Assembly (NCBI GenBank): GCA_016938695.1
Contig: JAFGUC010000006.1
Coordinates: forward strand, 347,491 to 411,490
Source: Candidatus Woesearchaeota archaeon
Lineage (GTDB): Archaea; Nanobdellota; Nanobdellia; Woesearchaeales; JAFGUC01
Length of the DNA stretch: 64,000 bases
Direction: 5' to 3'
Made by a program: the position numbers and the translations under genes. Positions 9,206 to 19,490 of the stretch are shown here, piece by piece (position 1 is the stretch's first letter; every line of letters begins with the position of its first letter). Below the pieces are notes generated by a model. That model worked only from the letters and a program-made list of their open reading frames with translations. It was not told where the DNA came from and searched no databases.

Positions 9206-12130
9206 GTTTCTAGAACTGTCAAGATTAATGACTCTGTATTTGGTGTTGGTGTAGTTGATTTAGTTAAAAAGAACTTTGATGAGTTGATGCCTTTACCTGA
9301 TGGTACTAGTTATAATTCTTATTTAATTAAGGGATCTGAAAAAACAATCTTGATTGACACTTGTGAATTTGATTTTAAGGAAGAGTTGCTGGATAATATA
9401 AAATCTCTTGGTGTTGATAAAATTGATTACGTTATTTCAAACCATGCTGAACAAGATCATAGTGGCTCTTTAAATTTTATTTTGGGAAATTTTCCTAATG
9501 CAAAAGTTGTTTGTAATGAAAAGGCAAAAAAAGTTTTACAGAATGAATTTGAATTTAGTGATGATGTTTTTCTGATAATCTCAGATGGTGAAACTTTAAG
9601 TCTTGGTGATAAAACTTTAGAATTTATTTTTGCGGAGTGGGTTCATTGGCCTGAGACAATGTTTACTTATTTACGTGAAGACAAGATTTTATTTCCTTGC
9701 GATTTTTTTGGTGCTCATTTAGCAAATAATGATTTTGTGACAGGTTTTGATGAAATATCTCATCCTGCAAAAAGATATTATGCTGAAATAATGATGCCTT
9801 TTTCATCATTTGTGAAAAAGCATTTACTTAAGCTTGAGAATTATTCTATTAATGTAATCGCACCAAGTCATGGACCAATATATTCTGAACCAGAAATGAT
9901 TATTAATTTGTATAAGGAATGGACATCTGAAAAATATTCTAATGTTGTTGTCATGCCGTACATTACTATGCATGGTGATGTTCCTAAGATGATTTCTTAT
10001 TTAGCAGAAAAATTAAAGAGTAAAGATTTTGATGTCAAATTGTATGATTTGTCTGATTCTGATGTTGGTGACATTGCAATGAATTTAATTAATTCATACG
10101 CATTAGTATGTGGTTCTCCGTCGTACTTGGGTGGAATGCATCCTAAACTTGCATCATTATTGTATTTAATTAAAGGATTTAAACCTACTTTTAAGTATAC
10201 TGCTTTGATTAATTCTTTTTATTGGGGGAGTGGAATTGTTGAAGAATTTAAAACTGCAACTGCAGGATTAAATGCGAAATATATTGATTCTGTATTGATT
10301 CAAGGTAAACTTAATGATGATGGAAAAAAATTATTAGATGTTCTTGCTGAAAAATTAATGGATGAGGAAAAAATGGATACTGTAAATGTTTCAAATTTTG
10401 TGGATTATAAAAATAATATTCAAAAGAAATTAGAACTTAAAGATGATGTATCAATTGTTCTTTGTGGTGAAGCAGGACAAGGAATTCAAACAATCCAACA
10501 GATGCTTACTCACTTACTTAGGTTAGATGGTTATAATGTTTTTACAACAAAAGAATATATGTCTAGAGTCCGGGGAGGATCTAACTCTACTGAGATTCGT
10601 GTTACAAGTAAGAAAAGTCGCGGATTTGTGAATAAGATTGATATTTTAATTCCCTTAGATGAAAAGGCTGTTGAACATTTGCAATCGCGAATATCTGAAG
10701 ACACAATTATAATTGGCAACAGGGATATTGTTCCTGAAAAATATTCTTTAATTGACATTCCTTTTGTAAAAATTGCAACTCAAATTGGAAACAAGATTTA
10801 TGCTAATACGATTTCTGTTGCAACTATTCTATCATTATTTAATGTAAGTTCTGTTAATCTTGAGAATTATTTGAGAACTAGATTTGATAAAAAAGGCGAA
10901 GATGTCATTAATAATAATTTACTTGCCGCTAAAAAAGGATTTGAATTAGGTAAAAAAATAATCTTGGATGGAATTAGTATTAATGTTGCTAAATCAGATG
11001 ATTCTAGAAATGATATTTTTTTATGTGGAACTGATGCTGTTGGTTTAGGAGCAATTGCTGGAGGCTGTAATTTTGTTTCAAGTTATCCTATGTCTCCGTC
11101 GACAGGAGTTCTTGTTTTTTTATCTGGTCAATCTAATGATTTTAAGATAAATGTTGAACAAGCTGAAGATGAGATTTGTGCAGTTAACATGGGTCTTGGT
11201 GCATCGTACTCGGGTGCAAGATCTTTAGTTACAACTTCAGGTGGTGGATTTGCGTTAATGGGTGAAGGAGTAAGTTTATCTGGCATGATAGAAACACCAA
11301 TTGTATTTCACATTGCTCAACGACCAGGTCCTGCAACTGGTTTACCAACTAGAACTGGTCAAGAAGACCTGAATTTGGTTTTGTATGCGGGTCACGGTGA
11401 ATTTCCTAGAATGATTTTTGCACCAGGAACATTGGATGATGGATATTTTTTGACGGCGCATGCATTTAATATGGCTGATAAATATCAAATTCCTGCATTT
11501 GTTTTAACAGACGAATACTATGTAGATACATATTACAATTGTGAAAAATTTGATGTAAATAAAATTAAAGCTCAAAAGAATATTGTTGAAACTGATGTGG
11601 ACTATAAACGTTATTCATATTCTGAAACTGGAATAAGTCCTCGTGGTGTTCCTGGTAACGGAACAGGTCTAGTTTGTGCTGATAGTGATGAACACGATGA
11701 AACTGGACACGTTACTGAAGATTCTAATGTAAGAATAAAGATGCAACAAAAACGTCTCAAGAAAGGAGATGTCATGATGCAAGATGTATTGCTACCAAAA
11801 ATTGTGGGAAATAATGATGATTATGATGTTGCAATTATCTCTTGGGGTTCAACATTTGAAACAGTAAAAGAGGCTGTTGAGAAAATAAATGAAGAAGGTA
11901 AACAAGTTTGTTTATTTCATTTTGTTCAGTTATATCCTTTGTATTCGAAGATTAATGATATATTTGAAAAAGCTACTAAAACAATTATTATTGAAGGAAA
12001 TTCGACATCACAATTTTCACGTTTGATAAGACAAGAAACTGGTTTTTTGATTCCTGAAAAAATATTGAAGTATGATGGATTTCAGTTTACTGTTGAAGAA
12101 GTATATTCTGAAATTTTAAAGAGGATCTAA
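9206..12130 (+). CDS. Flavodiiron protein fused to 2-oxoacid oxidoreductase gamma and alpha subunits (FprA-KorC-KorA)
   Basis: One polypeptide of about 975 residues with three modules. The metallo-beta-lactamase/flavodoxin module (first ~410) has all diiron ligands of flavodiiron proteins: NHAEQDHSG (H-x-E-x-D-H), [17 protein letters not shown] and APSHGP, then a flavodoxin domain ([11 protein letters not shown]). These proteins reduce O2 or NO. Next comes a KorC/PorG gamma domain ([25 protein letters not shown]), then KorA alpha ([42 protein letters not shown]). The homologous N-terminus begins upstream of the first in-frame ATG at 9287; in-frame sequence from 9200 reads [16 protein letters not shown], as in FprA, but has no canonical start codon. 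I set the start at 9206 from the Shine-Dalgarno spacing. The partner beta subunit follows after one base. Probably cytoplasmic. Confidence 0.9.
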   Translation, partial: VSRTVKINDSVFGVGVVDLVKKNFDELMPLPDGTSYNSYLIKGSEKTILIDTCEFDFKEELLDNIKSLGVDKIDYVISNHAEQDHSGSLNFILGNFPNAKVVCNEKAKKVLQNEFEFSDDVFLIISDGETLSLGDKTLEFIFAEWVHWPETMFTYLREDKILFPCDFFGAHLANNDFVTGFDEISHPAKRYYAEIMMPFSSFVKKHLLKLENYSINVIAPSHGPIYSEPEMIINLYKEWTSEKYSNVVVMPYITMHGDVPKMISYLAEKLKSKDFDVKLYDLSDSDVGDIAMNLINSYALVCGSPSYLGGMHPKLASLLYLIKGFKPTFKYTALINSFYWGSGIVEEFKTATAGLNAKYIDSVLIQGKLNDDGKKLLDVLAEKLMDEEKMDTVNVSNFVDYKNNIQKKLELKDDVSIVLCGEAGQGIQTIQQMLTHLLRLDGYNVFTTKEYMSRVRGGSNSTEIRVTSKKSRGFVNKIDILIPLDEKAVEHLQSRISEDTIIIGNRDIVPEKYSLIDIPFVKIATQIGNKIYANTISVATILSLFNVSSVNLENYLRTRFDKKGEDVINNNLLAAKKGFELGKKIILDGISINVAKSDDSRNDIFLCGTDAVGLGAIAGGCNFVSSYPMSPSTGVLVFLSGQSNDFKINVEQAEDEICAVNMGLGASYSGARSLVTTSGGGFALMGEGVSLSGMIETPIVFHIAQRPGPATGLPTRTGQEDLNLVLYAGHGEFPRMIFAPGTLDDGYFLTAHAFNMADKYQIPAFVLTDEYYVDTYYNCEKFDVNKIKAQKNIVETDVDYKRYSYSETGISPRGVPGNGTGLVCADSDEHDETGHVTEDSNVRIKMQQKRLKKGDVMMQDVLLPKIVGNNDDYDVAIISWGSTFETVKEAVEKINEEGKQVCLFHFVQLYPLYSKINDIFEKATKTIIIEGNSTSQFSRLIRQETGFLIPEKILKYDGFQFTVEEVYSEILKRI

Positions 12131-12131
12131 A

Positions 12132-14027
12132 ATGACTAATAAATTTGATATGGGAAATATTGATATTGCTTGGTGTCCTGGTTGTGGTGATTTTGGAATA
12201 TTGGCAACATTAAAGGAAGTTTTTTCAGAGTTAAATTATGATCCTAAAGATGTTGTTCTAGTTTCAGGTATTGGTCAAGCTGCAAAAACTCCACAATATG
12301 TCAAATCAAATTTTTTTAATGGTTTACATGGTAGAGCTTTACCTCCTGCAACAGGAATATCTTTATCGAATCCTAATTTGAAAGTAATTGTTACAAGTGG
12401 TGACGGTGATATGTATGGAGAAGGGGGAAATCATTTCATTCACGCAATCCGACGTAATCCAAATATTACAGTCTTTGTCTATAATAATATGATTTATGGA
12501 TTGACAAAAGGTCAAGCATCACCAACAAGTCTTGTTGGAATGAAAACACCTGTACAAGTTAATGGTGTCTTTTTAGAACCATTTAATCCGTTGGCAGTTG
12601 CAATCAGTTTAGATGCTTCTTTTGTCGCTCGAACATCTATAACTGACATTGAACACAGCAAAGAAATTTTCAAGAAGGCATTGGAGCACAAGGGATTTTC
12701 ATTGGTTGACATTTTTCAGCCATGTGTTAGTTTTAATAAATTAAATACATATGAATGGTTTAGAGATAACACTTATTATCTTAATTCAAATCACGACGTG
12801 CATGATAGAAATTTAGCTTTTTCTAAAGCTACAGAAACAATTGAGCATGGTAAATTGCCTTTAGGGATTTTTTATATTTCAAAAGAAAAGAAAACAATTA
12901 ATGAATTTGTAATTGGCAATACTAAGGATTCTACTCCATTGTATAATCATGAAGTTGATTATGATAAACTTGATAAGTTACTTGATAGTAAAATTGAACG
13001 TGAGATTATTACAAATTCTGTTGTTGATGATAATGAATTTGTTGCGAAAATTGTTGAACAATGGAATGAAACTCATAATGTCAAATCTTTTGTTTTGGCT
13101 GTAAGTAATTTTTCTTTTAAATCTGGTCAACATATTAGTGTTGGTTTTAAAGATGGAAGAAAAATAAATGGAAAAGACAAAATTCCTTTGAGTATTTCTA
13201 ATCCACCAACTGATAAAGATAAAATAATTATTACATTTAAAGAGGTTGGCTTGTTTACAAGTGAATTGGCTAAATGTAAAATTGGTGATGAATTAATTAT
13301 TAGTAAACCGTTTGGAAATACTTTTATTGTCGATGATAAAACTGCAGATGACTTCATAATATTGTCTGGCGGAACTGGTATTACTCCTTTTATGAGTGGT
13401 ATTAGATTTTTGCTAGCTAAAAACATGAAAAATAATGTAATTTTGTTTGATGGTAATTTGACAGAGAATGATATTATTTTTAGAGATGAATTAGGCAGAA
13501 TAAATAATGAACGTGACAATGTTAAAATTGTGCACGTTTTATCAAATGCAACATCTGAATGTGGTATTGGTGAAAAAGGTTTTATCACTAAGGATTTAAT
13601 ATTAAAATATGCTAATGATTTATCAAAATACAAATGGATGATTTGTGGTCCGCCTGTTATGATTAAAGCAATGCAATCTGTTCTTATTGAATTAAATATT
13701 CCTAAAGAAAAGATTCTTGTCGAGGAATGGAATCAAACTTGTGAACCCGCAAAAAAATTAGGTGATAATATGGAGAATGCAATTTTATCAAATGGTACTA
13801 AAGAAGTTGAATTAAGTCCTGGTCCAATAATTAAAGCTGCTGAAGAATTAGGAGTTCCTTTTTTATGCAGACAAGGTGTTTGTGGAACTTGTAAGATAAC
13901 TATTGAAGAAGGAATGGAAAACTTAGAAGAGTTAACAGAAAAAGAAAAAGCAATGAACCTTGCTCCTAATCAAAGACTTAGTTGTCAAGCAAAAATCAAA
14001 GGTGGAAAGGTTAGGATTAGTTTTTAG
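12132..14027 (+). CDS. 2-oxoacid oxidoreductase beta subunit fused to FNR-type flavoreductase and [2Fe-2S] ferredoxin
   Basis: A 631-residue three-part fusion. Residues 1-270 are KorB: WCPGCGD (Cys15, Cys18), the thiamine-diphosphate motif [12 protein letters not shown] (90-101) and Cys198 in FQPCVSFN. The third cluster cysteine expected in GIGC is Gln49 (SGIGQAAK). Residues about 310-540 are a ferredoxin-NAD(P)+ reductase fold with LSISNPP (flavin side), SGGTGITPF (nucleotide) and MICGPPVM. Residues about 545-631 are a [2Fe-2S] ferredoxin with CRQGVCGTC and a fourth Cys about 29 residues on (LSCQAK). The fusion suggests electrons from 2-oxoacid oxidation pass through iron-sulphur and flavin centres to NAD(P), or the reverse, within one complex with the upstream gene. 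Confidence 0.92.
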   Translation: MTNKFDMGNIDIAWCPGCGDFGILATLKEVFSELNYDPKDVVLVSGIGQAAKTPQYVKSNFFNGLHGRALPPATGISLSNPNLKVIVTSGDGDMYGEGGNHFIHAIRRNPNITVFVYNNMIYGLTKGQASPTSLVGMKTPVQVNGVFLEPFNPLAVAISLDASFVARTSITDIEHSKEIFKKALEHKGFSLVDIFQPCVSFNKLNTYEWFRDNTYYLNSNHDVHDRNLAFSKATETIEHGKLPLGIFYISKEKKTINEFVIGNTKDSTPLYNHEVDYDKLDKLLDSKIEREIITNSVVDDNEFVAKIVEQWNETHNVKSFVLAVSNFSFKSGQHISVGFKDGRKINGKDKIPLSISNPPTDKDKIIITFKEVGLFTSELAKCKIGDELIISKPFGNTFIVDDKTADDFIILSGGTGITPFMSGIRFLLAKNMKNNVILFDGNLTENDIIFRDELGRINNERDNVKIVHVLSNATSECGIGEKGFITKDLILKYANDLSKYKWMICGPPVMIKAMQSVLIELNIPKEKILVEEWNQTCEPAKKLGDNMENAILSNGTKEVELSPGPIIKAAEELGVPFLCRQGVCGTCKITIEEGMENLEELTEKEKAMNLAPNQRLSCQAKIKGGKVRISF

Positions 14028-14677
14028 ATTATGCTATTCCAACCGTTATCATGTATTATTACATGATCTAATACTTTGATTTGAAGTAGGTTTCCTGCTT
14101 TTACGATTTCTTGAGTTGTGGTTATGTCTTCAGTTGATGGCTCGCCTGAGTTTGAGGGATGATTATGTACTAAAATTATTGAATTGGCTGATTCTTTTAT
14201 TGCATTTTTGAAAACTTCGCGTGGATGAACAACGGACATATTAAGTGTCCCTATTGAAACAAGGTCTTTTTTAATAATCTCGTTTCTGGAGTTTAGTAAT
14301 AATGTATAAAAGTATTCCTTTTTCTTGCCTAATAAATCGTCTTTGAAGTAATTGTAAACATCTTTTGCTGAACAAATTATTTTTGGTTGATCTTCTTTTT
14401 TTTGTGTTCTTTTTAGAATTTCAAAAATACATTTTAATTTGATTGCTTTAATTTTTCCAATTCCTTTTATTTTAGTTAATTCGTAAATAGTTGCATTTTT
14501 TATTTTTTCTAAGCCAATTGTTTTTATTATTTCGTTACTTGTTTCGATTGCATTAATTTCTTTTGACCCTGTTCCAATAATTATTGCTAGAAGTTCTGCG
14601 TTACTTAATGAAGTAGGACCAAAATTTAAGAATCGCTCACGAGGTCTATCATTTTGAATGATGTCTTTTATTTTCAT
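14024..14677 (-). CDS. radC: RadC-family JAB/MPN protein
   Basis: A 217-residue RadC protein: N-terminal [21 protein letters not shown] and helix-hairpin-helix ([13 protein letters not shown], about 68-80), then the JAB metalloprotease-like core with [15 protein letters not shown] (HxH...D, about 168-182), the zinc motif of MPN+ proteins. RadC is a bacterial accessory protein often linked to DNA uptake, integration or defence islands; its biochemical role is unclear. Length is normal. The stop overlaps the stop of the redox gene by four bases. It lies in a window rich in repair genes. Confidence 0.92.
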   Translation of the reverse strand: MKIKDIIQNDRPRERFLNFGPTSLSNAELLAIIIGTGSKEINAIETSNEIIKTIGLEKIKNATIYELTKIKGIGKIKAIKLKCIFEILKRTQKKEDQPKIICSAKDVYNYFKDDLLGKKKEYFYTLLLNSRNEIIKKDLVSIGTLNMSVVHPREVFKNAIKESANSIILVHNHPSNSGEPSTEDITTTQEIVKAGNLLQIKVLDHVIIHDNGWNSII

Positions 14678-14718
14678 ATACTAATTTTTGTAAGAATGTA
14701 ATAAAAAAATTTATGTGA

Positions 14719-16791
14719 TTAATTGGATAACCAATTTAGTACAGTTTCTTGTACTGTTACATCATTGAGCATTTTGTTGTGAAGATATTTTCCAAAGCTA
14801 CAGTTTCCTTGAATTTCTTTAGTTTCAATTGCATAATTTAGTAGAACGTTTTCTTTAGTTACGATTCCGTCACCATCTATTTTGTCAGTATCGCAACCAG
14901 TACCATAAATGATGTATAATGGTATTTTGGTTTGCTTGCTATTTAATCGAGTAAGGAATACACTATTTTTGGTCATATCTTGACATTCTTTTTCTGAACC
15001 CATTGTTGAACATAAACTTTCAACTTTGCCTTCTACGCCGTAATTTGGAGTTCCAATCTCTATTAATTTGTCAATTGAATTGTTACCAAATAATTCAATG
15101 TAGTATCTTGTAACAAGGCCACCCATTGAATGTGCGACAATTGTTACTTTGTCTGACTTTGTATGTTCTTTTATGTTCTCAATTATTTCTTTTAATCTTA
15201 TTGCATAATTTTCAATACTTTCTGTTTTTCTTACGACAAACATATTTGTGTCAATTATTGAATAATACGAAGCACTAATTGAGATTGGATAAGCCATTTT
15301 ACTCCAGATTTGATTTGAATCTTCTAATTCTAAATAATCTCCTGCGTTAACGTATCCTTTACTTTCGAAATATTCTTGAAAGCTTACAAAACTTGTTAAT
15401 GATTCTTCAATTGGGCTGTCTTTACTAAATGAATGACCATGAATGAATATTATTGGTGTTTTTGATGTTATTTCACAGTTTGTGCAGTTGTTATTAATGC
15501 AACATTGTGGTTTATTATCTTGTATTGTTTGAATTGTTTGGTATTCAATTTGTGGTAGAATAACTACTTTTGGTATTGTTATTGTGTTATTTAGTGATAC
15601 GTTTTTTGCAAGGCAATAATTTAGAAAATTTGTAATCTCAGTATCATTGATTGTTTTATTTGCTTCATTTAATGATGCCGTTTGTTTTGAAATTTCTTTT
15701 AATGTGTTACATTGGGTTGTTTTGTTTATTGTTATATTGTAATTGCTTAGTTCGGCTATTTTTTGATTTATCTCGTTTTGTATTTGTGAATTATATACTG
15801 ATATTGAATTTTGTGTTTGATTTAATATGTTTTTAATTGATTCGTCTATTAATGTTAATTCTATTAAGTTAGGAGTGTTGATTGTTGATTTTAGTTGTTT
15901 TAGTTTTTCTATGTTGTTTAGTATATTTGATATTTTTATGGAATTGTTTATTTTACTGTAAAAGTTGAATGAATCATTTAATTTATTAAAATTATTACTT
16001 ATGTTTGTTAGAATCTGAATTGTTTTGTTATACTCGTTGTATTTTCTTATAATTGTATTATATTCTTTTTGTGCTTTGTTTAATACATCGCTAAGTTGTG
16101 TCATTGTTTGATTATTCAATCTATCATTTAGTGTTGTGTATTCATTTTGTATCCAGAGATTAATTAGAAGCTTTTTAGTTGAATTAATTTTTTCAATTGT
16201 TTTAGGATCATAACTTAATGTCATAATATTACTTATTTGTGCAAAGTATTTGTCTAATGAATTAAGTTGAGTACTTATTCTGATGTATTCTTGCAGATTA
16301 TCCTTTGTTTGATTGATTATTTCTTGTTCTTTTGTGTTTAGTGTATAGTCAACAGTTAGAAGTGCTGTTTTTTTGTATTCTTTTTCATCTGTTGGGCAAA
16401 GGAATGTTTTTGTACTTTTACAATTTAATTTTACATAAAATATTTGCTCACCAATTCCTTTTGTATCTAAATTCAATGTGATATTCTTGTTCTTTAGATC
16501 TTTTGAATTTTGAGTTTCATTTAATATGTATTTGTTGTTTTTTGTGTCATATACTGTAAATGTGCAAGTTGCATCGCAAAACCAGAATTTATTTGTTGAG
16601 ATTTTATAGTTAACATCAAATGTTTCATTATTTTGAACTTGTATAACTTTTTGTTGTGGTGATATTTTAACATGAAGTTCTTGTGATAAGAGAAAACTAA
16701 GATTAGTGCCAATGATTGTAACAATTGATATTAATATGAATAGTGCAGGTATTAGTATTATTATCTTTTGTTTTAGGCTTAATTTTTTCAT
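14719..16791 (-). CDS. Membrane-anchored extracellular alpha/beta hydrolase (lipase-like) with long helical stalk
   Basis: The 690 residues begin with a Lys-rich start and a signal anchor (about 8-33), then a beta-rich domain (40-155), an Asn/Thr-rich predicted coiled-coil stalk (155-400) with many N-x-S/T sites that could be glycosylated, a short Cys cluster (CCINNNCTNC) and a C-terminal alpha/beta hydrolase. The hydrolase has IIFIHGHSF (oxyanion region), the nucleophile elbow VAHSMGGLVTRYY, IGTPNYG, a likely acid in DGDGIV and a His near GKYLHNK. This resembles PGAP1/lactonizing-lipase enzymes acting on esters, held outside the cell. The substrate is unknown. Confidence 0.8.
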   Translation of the reverse strand: MKKLSLKQKIIILIPALFILISIVTIIGTNLSFLLSQELHVKISPQQKVIQVQNNETFDVNYKISTNKFWFCDATCTFTVYDTKNNKYILNETQNSKDLKNKNITLNLDTKGIGEQIFYVKLNCKSTKTFLCPTDEKEYKKTALLTVDYTLNTKEQEIINQTKDNLQEYIRISTQLNSLDKYFAQISNIMTLSYDPKTIEKINSTKKLLINLWIQNEYTTLNDRLNNQTMTQLSDVLNKAQKEYNTIIRKYNEYNKTIQILTNISNNFNKLNDSFNFYSKINNSIKISNILNNIEKLKQLKSTINTPNLIELTLIDESIKNILNQTQNSISVYNSQIQNEINQKIAELSNYNITINKTTQCNTLKEISKQTASLNEANKTINDTEITNFLNYCLAKNVSLNNTITIPKVVILPQIEYQTIQTIQDNKPQCCINNNCTNCEITSKTPIIFIHGHSFSKDSPIEESLTSFVSFQEYFESKGYVNAGDYLELEDSNQIWSKMAYPISISASYYSIIDTNMFVVRKTESIENYAIRLKEIIENIKEHTKSDKVTIVAHSMGGLVTRYYIELFGNNSIDKLIEIGTPNYGVEGKVESLCSTMGSEKECQDMTKNSVFLTRLNSKQTKIPLYIIYGTGCDTDKIDGDGIVTKENVLLNYAIETKEIQGNCSFGKYLHNKMLNDVTVQETVLNWLSN

Positions 16792-16850
16792 AATTTATTT
16801 TTTATTTTATCTAATTATAAAATTTACTAAAAAAATTAAAAAAAGAGAAA

Positions 16851-17069
16851 TTAAATCATTTCTCCTATTTCTACATACTCTTGTTCAACAAACTCATTTT
16901 CAACAGTTGAAAACACTTCATTTTCTGGAACTATTTCTACTTGTTCTTCAATTGGAGCATTTGTATTTGCTGTGTTCTGAGTGTTTGTTGAAGCGTTTGG
17001 TGCAATAGTACACGCAGTTATAACTGACAGTAGCAGTAATAATGATGTAAATATTACTATTTTATTCAT
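16851..17069 (-). CDS. Small lipoprotein with acidic tail
   Basis: From the ATG at 17069 the product has 72 residues: a signal sequence ending in the lipobox SVITAC (Cys20), a Thr/Asn-rich linker and a Glu-rich C-terminus (EEQVEIVPENEVF, ENEFVEQEYVEIGEM). An upstream in-frame ATG at 17114 would put 15 non-signal residues before the signal sequence. AGGTGGT a few bases before 17069 supports this start. It overlaps the preceding coiled-coil gene by eight bases, so the two exported proteins are co-translated. No family is recognised. Confidence 0.75.
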   Translation of the reverse strand: MNKIVIFTSLLLLLSVITACTIAPNASTNTQNTANTNAPIEEQVEIVPENEVFSTVENEFVEQEYVEIGEMI

Positions 17070-17949
17070 TTCTACCACCTGTGCTGTTCCTGGTTGTACT
17101 TTCTTCATCTTCATCTGTGTTGTTTGTTCTTGTATTAGCTTCTTCTTTTTCTTCTATTCTTTCTTGAACTCTTTGTGCAACTCTGTCTTGTATTCTTTGA
17201 CTAACTTTTTCTTGAAGTCTTTCTTGTATCTTATCTTCGACTTTTTCAGCAATTGCTTTTCTAAGAATTGTTGCTTTTGCAACTTGCTCTTTAACTTTAC
17301 CTAATACTTCTTGCTTTTTTTCTTTAGAGAGTTCTTTATATCTATTTTCTAATTCTTGTTTTATTTCATTGACTTTCATTTGACCTTGTTGGATCTTTTG
17401 AATTGCTGTTTCGTTGATACTTAGACCTAATTTATTGAACAATTGTTTTGCTGTTTCAGCGTTGTATTTGTTTTTCAGTTGCTGAAATTCATCTTTACGT
17501 TCTTGAATTCTTTGTTCAATTTTTGATTTTGTTTGTTCTCTAATTTGTTTTTTTTCTTCAGAAGATATTTCTTTTGATACAAGTTCTCTAAATTCTTTTG
17601 TTAGATTTATTGATTCTTGTTTCAATTGAACGTATAATTCTACTAATGATTCTTCTGTTGTATAATCGATATCATTTATTGTATCAATTATTTCTTCTAA
17701 ATCGTTAAGAATATTTTCTGCTTCGTTTTGTATTGAATCATTTAGATATTCTATTACGTCTTGACCAATAATAATGTTTTTTTCAATAGATTGTTTTAAT
17801 TGTAGGAATCTTACTTCTGCTCCAAAGTTGTATTGGAAGCTTGACACTTCTGAATCTGTGCAATTTTGGCACTCTGTACTATTATCTGCTACAACAAATG
17901 ATAATACAAGTAATGCGCTTAACATCATGCTTAATAGTATTTTTTTCAT
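17062..17949 (-). CDS. Secreted coiled-coil protein
   Basis: I start it at the ATG at 17949, which follows a good Shine-Dalgarno GGAGGTTG; the longer frame to 18030 would place a non-signal stretch before the signal peptide. The 295 residues comprise a signal peptide (1-22), a short Cys pair (CQNC) and then almost continuous Glu/Lys/Arg/Gln heptad-like helix (about 40-270, e.g. QERLQEKVSQRIQDRVAQRV), ending in a Thr/Asn/Glu-rich tail. It is probably an exported, elongated protein at the cell surface. A lipoprotein gene overlaps its end. The promoter lies just downstream of a cluster of GGAACA repeats and the gene follows a membrane-bound regulator. Confidence 0.8.
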   Translation of the reverse strand: MKKILLSMMLSALLVLSFVVADNSTECQNCTDSEVSSFQYNFGAEVRFLQLKQSIEKNIIIGQDVIEYLNDSIQNEAENILNDLEEIIDTINDIDYTTEESLVELYVQLKQESINLTKEFRELVSKEISSEEKKQIREQTKSKIEQRIQERKDEFQQLKNKYNAETAKQLFNKLGLSINETAIQKIQQGQMKVNEIKQELENRYKELSKEKKQEVLGKVKEQVAKATILRKAIAEKVEDKIQERLQEKVSQRIQDRVAQRVQERIEEKEEANTRTNNTDEDEESTTRNSTGGRNE

Positions 17950-17987
17950 TTTCAACCTCCAGACTGTTTGTCTTGTATTATAAAATA

Positions 17988-18036
17988 GGTGGAACAAGAT
18001 ATCTATTTTTGGTGGAACATACCGGAACAAGCCGGA
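17988..18036. promoter_or_regulatory. Cluster of GGAACA repeats upstream of the coiled-coil gene (candidate operator)
   Basis: On the plus strand the gap holds GGTGGAACAAG (17988-17998), GGTGGAACAT (18011-18020), CCGGAACAAG (18022-18031) and a partial CCGGAAA (18032-18038). The GGAACA cores start at 17991, 18014 and 18025, so spacings are 23 and 11, close to whole helical turns. On the minus strand they read TGTTCC and lie directly upstream of a TATA element (about 17976-17987) of the coiled-coil gene. Confidence 0.55.
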
Positions 18037-18040
18037 AATC

Positions 18041-18724
18041 CTATTTGTTTTTTAGAATTAGAGTATTTGACATTCCGTTTGGTGTTTTTTCAAGTATGTT
18101 TTTTCTTTTTAGAGATTCTATATTTCTTGAAAGTGAAGATTTAGGTAATTTACTTATTTTTTCTAGTTTGCTTTGAGTTAATTGACCTTTGTTTTTTTGT
18201 AGAATTTTAACTATTTCTTGTTGTCTTGGTGTTAATGTGTTAAAATTCAATTTGGTCTTTTTCTTTTTTAATTTTAGAATTACTGTTGTTATTATTGCTA
18301 GTAGTAAAATTGTTCCTATAATAATTGGCATAATTATGTTGCTATTTGTTGATTTTATTTGGTATTGCAATATTATTACAATTTTTCCAGTTCCAGCACC
18401 ATATATGTTTAGATTTGCTGAATTTTCAATTCTTGTAAATGATGATACTTTCATGTAGTTTACTACAGAATTTTTTGGAAGTGAAACCTTGAAATTGTAT
18501 GGATCGTAAATGTCTTGAGTTGTTATGTTTAGTGTCCAGAATCTTCCTTTCTTTGTTGTGAACTCTGGATTGTCTTGTGTTAATATTGCTTTATTGTTTG
18601 TAACGCCTTTAATTGTGGTTTTTCCAGTATCGTCAACGTTAATTTGTAGATCTGCATAATATGCGAATACATTAGGAATTAATATTATAAAAAGCAGTAA
18701 AAGGGGCAATATTTGTTTTTTCAT
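18041..18724 (-). CDS. Membrane-anchored sensor with cytoplasmic winged-helix DNA-binding domain
   Basis: The 227 residues have a signal peptide (1-21), an extracytoplasmic beta-rich domain (22-125), one membrane helix (about 130-152), a KLKKKKTK stop-transfer and a winged helix (about 160-225): LTPRQQEIVKILQKNKGQLT, SKLPKSSLSRNIESLKRKNI and a wing ending SNTLILKNK. This outside-in layout with a C-terminal wHTH is typical of archaeal membrane-bound transcription regulators. The adjacent operator-like repeats and the exported coiled-coil and lipoprotein genes downstream are the likely targets. The ligand is unknown. Confidence 0.85.
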   Translation of the reverse strand: MKKQILPLLLLFIILIPNVFAYYADLQINVDDTGKTTIKGVTNNKAILTQDNPEFTTKKGRFWTLNITTQDIYDPYNFKVSLPKNSVVNYMKVSSFTRIENSANLNIYGAGTGKIVIILQYQIKSTNSNIIMPIIIGTILLLAIITTVILKLKKKKTKLNFNTLTPRQQEIVKILQKNKGQLTQSKLEKISKLPKSSLSRNIESLKRKNILEKTPNGMSNTLILKNK

Positions 18725-18790
18725 GACAGTAGAGTAGACAAATATATTTATAAATATGACTCATATATTATAATATAGGGTGATTGGTTT

Positions 18791-19489
18791 TTGAGTATTA
18801 TTTCCGTTAATGAATTGACAAAGGAGTATGGACCTGTTCTTGCACTAAATAATGTATCTTTTAATGTCAAGGAAGGAGAGGTCTTTGGTATTCTTGGTCC
18901 AAATGGTTCTGGTAAGACTACTATGATTAAGATTCTGACTGGTCAAATTAAGCCGACATCTGGACATGCTCGTGTTTTAGATTATGATGTGAAGAAGAGT
19001 TCTATTACGATTCGTAAGCACGTTGGAATCATTCCTGAGCAAGAGACTCCTCCGAGTTTTTTGACTGCTGAAGAATATCTATATTTTATTGCTAAGGTTC
19101 GTAAGATTAAGGATATTGAGTTTAAAATCGGTTGGTGGATGGATTATCTTGAATTTCGAAATCAAAAAGATTTGTTGTGCAAGGATTTATCTCGTGGAAC
19201 CCGACAAAAGTTGATGATTGCTCAAGCATTTTTGCATGAACCAAAATTAGCGTTTATTGATGAGCCTCTTATCAATCTAGATCCAATCATGCAAGATAAG
19301 GTCAAGAAATTTATAAAATCTGAAGCGAAAAAGGGAAACACTATTTTTGTTTCAACACATGTCCTAGATATTGCTGAGGATATTTGTGACAGTCTTGCAA
19401 TAATTAACCATGGAAATTTGCTTTATGCTGGAAAGGTCAAGAAAAATTTAGAGAAATTTTTTATTAAATCGGTTAAGGGTAGTAAGTAA
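18791..19489 (+). CDS. ABC transporter ATP-binding protein
   Basis: A 232-residue ATPase with Walker A GPNGSGKTT (about 36-44), Q-loop near IPEQETPP, signature LSRGTRQK (variant of LSGGQ, about 138-145), Walker B LAFIDEP and switch His in STHVLD. The start is a TTG; the Shine-Dalgarno GGTGAT (18779-18784) lies six bases before it and a TATA-like TATATTATAATATA lies further upstream. The following permease starts one base after the stop, so the pair forms an ABC-2-type exporter. The substrate is unknown. The promoter region is shared with the divergent sensor gene. Confidence 0.92.
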   Translation: MSIISVNELTKEYGPVLALNNVSFNVKEGEVFGILGPNGSGKTTMIKILTGQIKPTSGHARVLDYDVKKSSITIRKHVGIIPEQETPPSFLTAEEYLYFIAKVRKIKDIEFKIGWWMDYLEFRNQKDLLCKDLSRGTRQKLMIAQAFLHEPKLAFIDEPLINLDPIMQDKVKKFIKSEAKKGNTIFVSTHVLDIAEDICDSLAIINHGNLLYAGKVKKNLEKFFIKSVKGSK

Positions 19490-19490
19490 G

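Noticed and set aside
13127..13633. 168-codon minus-strand open frame
   Set aside because: Antisense to the FNR part of the redox fusion, where domain motifs are clear on the plus strand.
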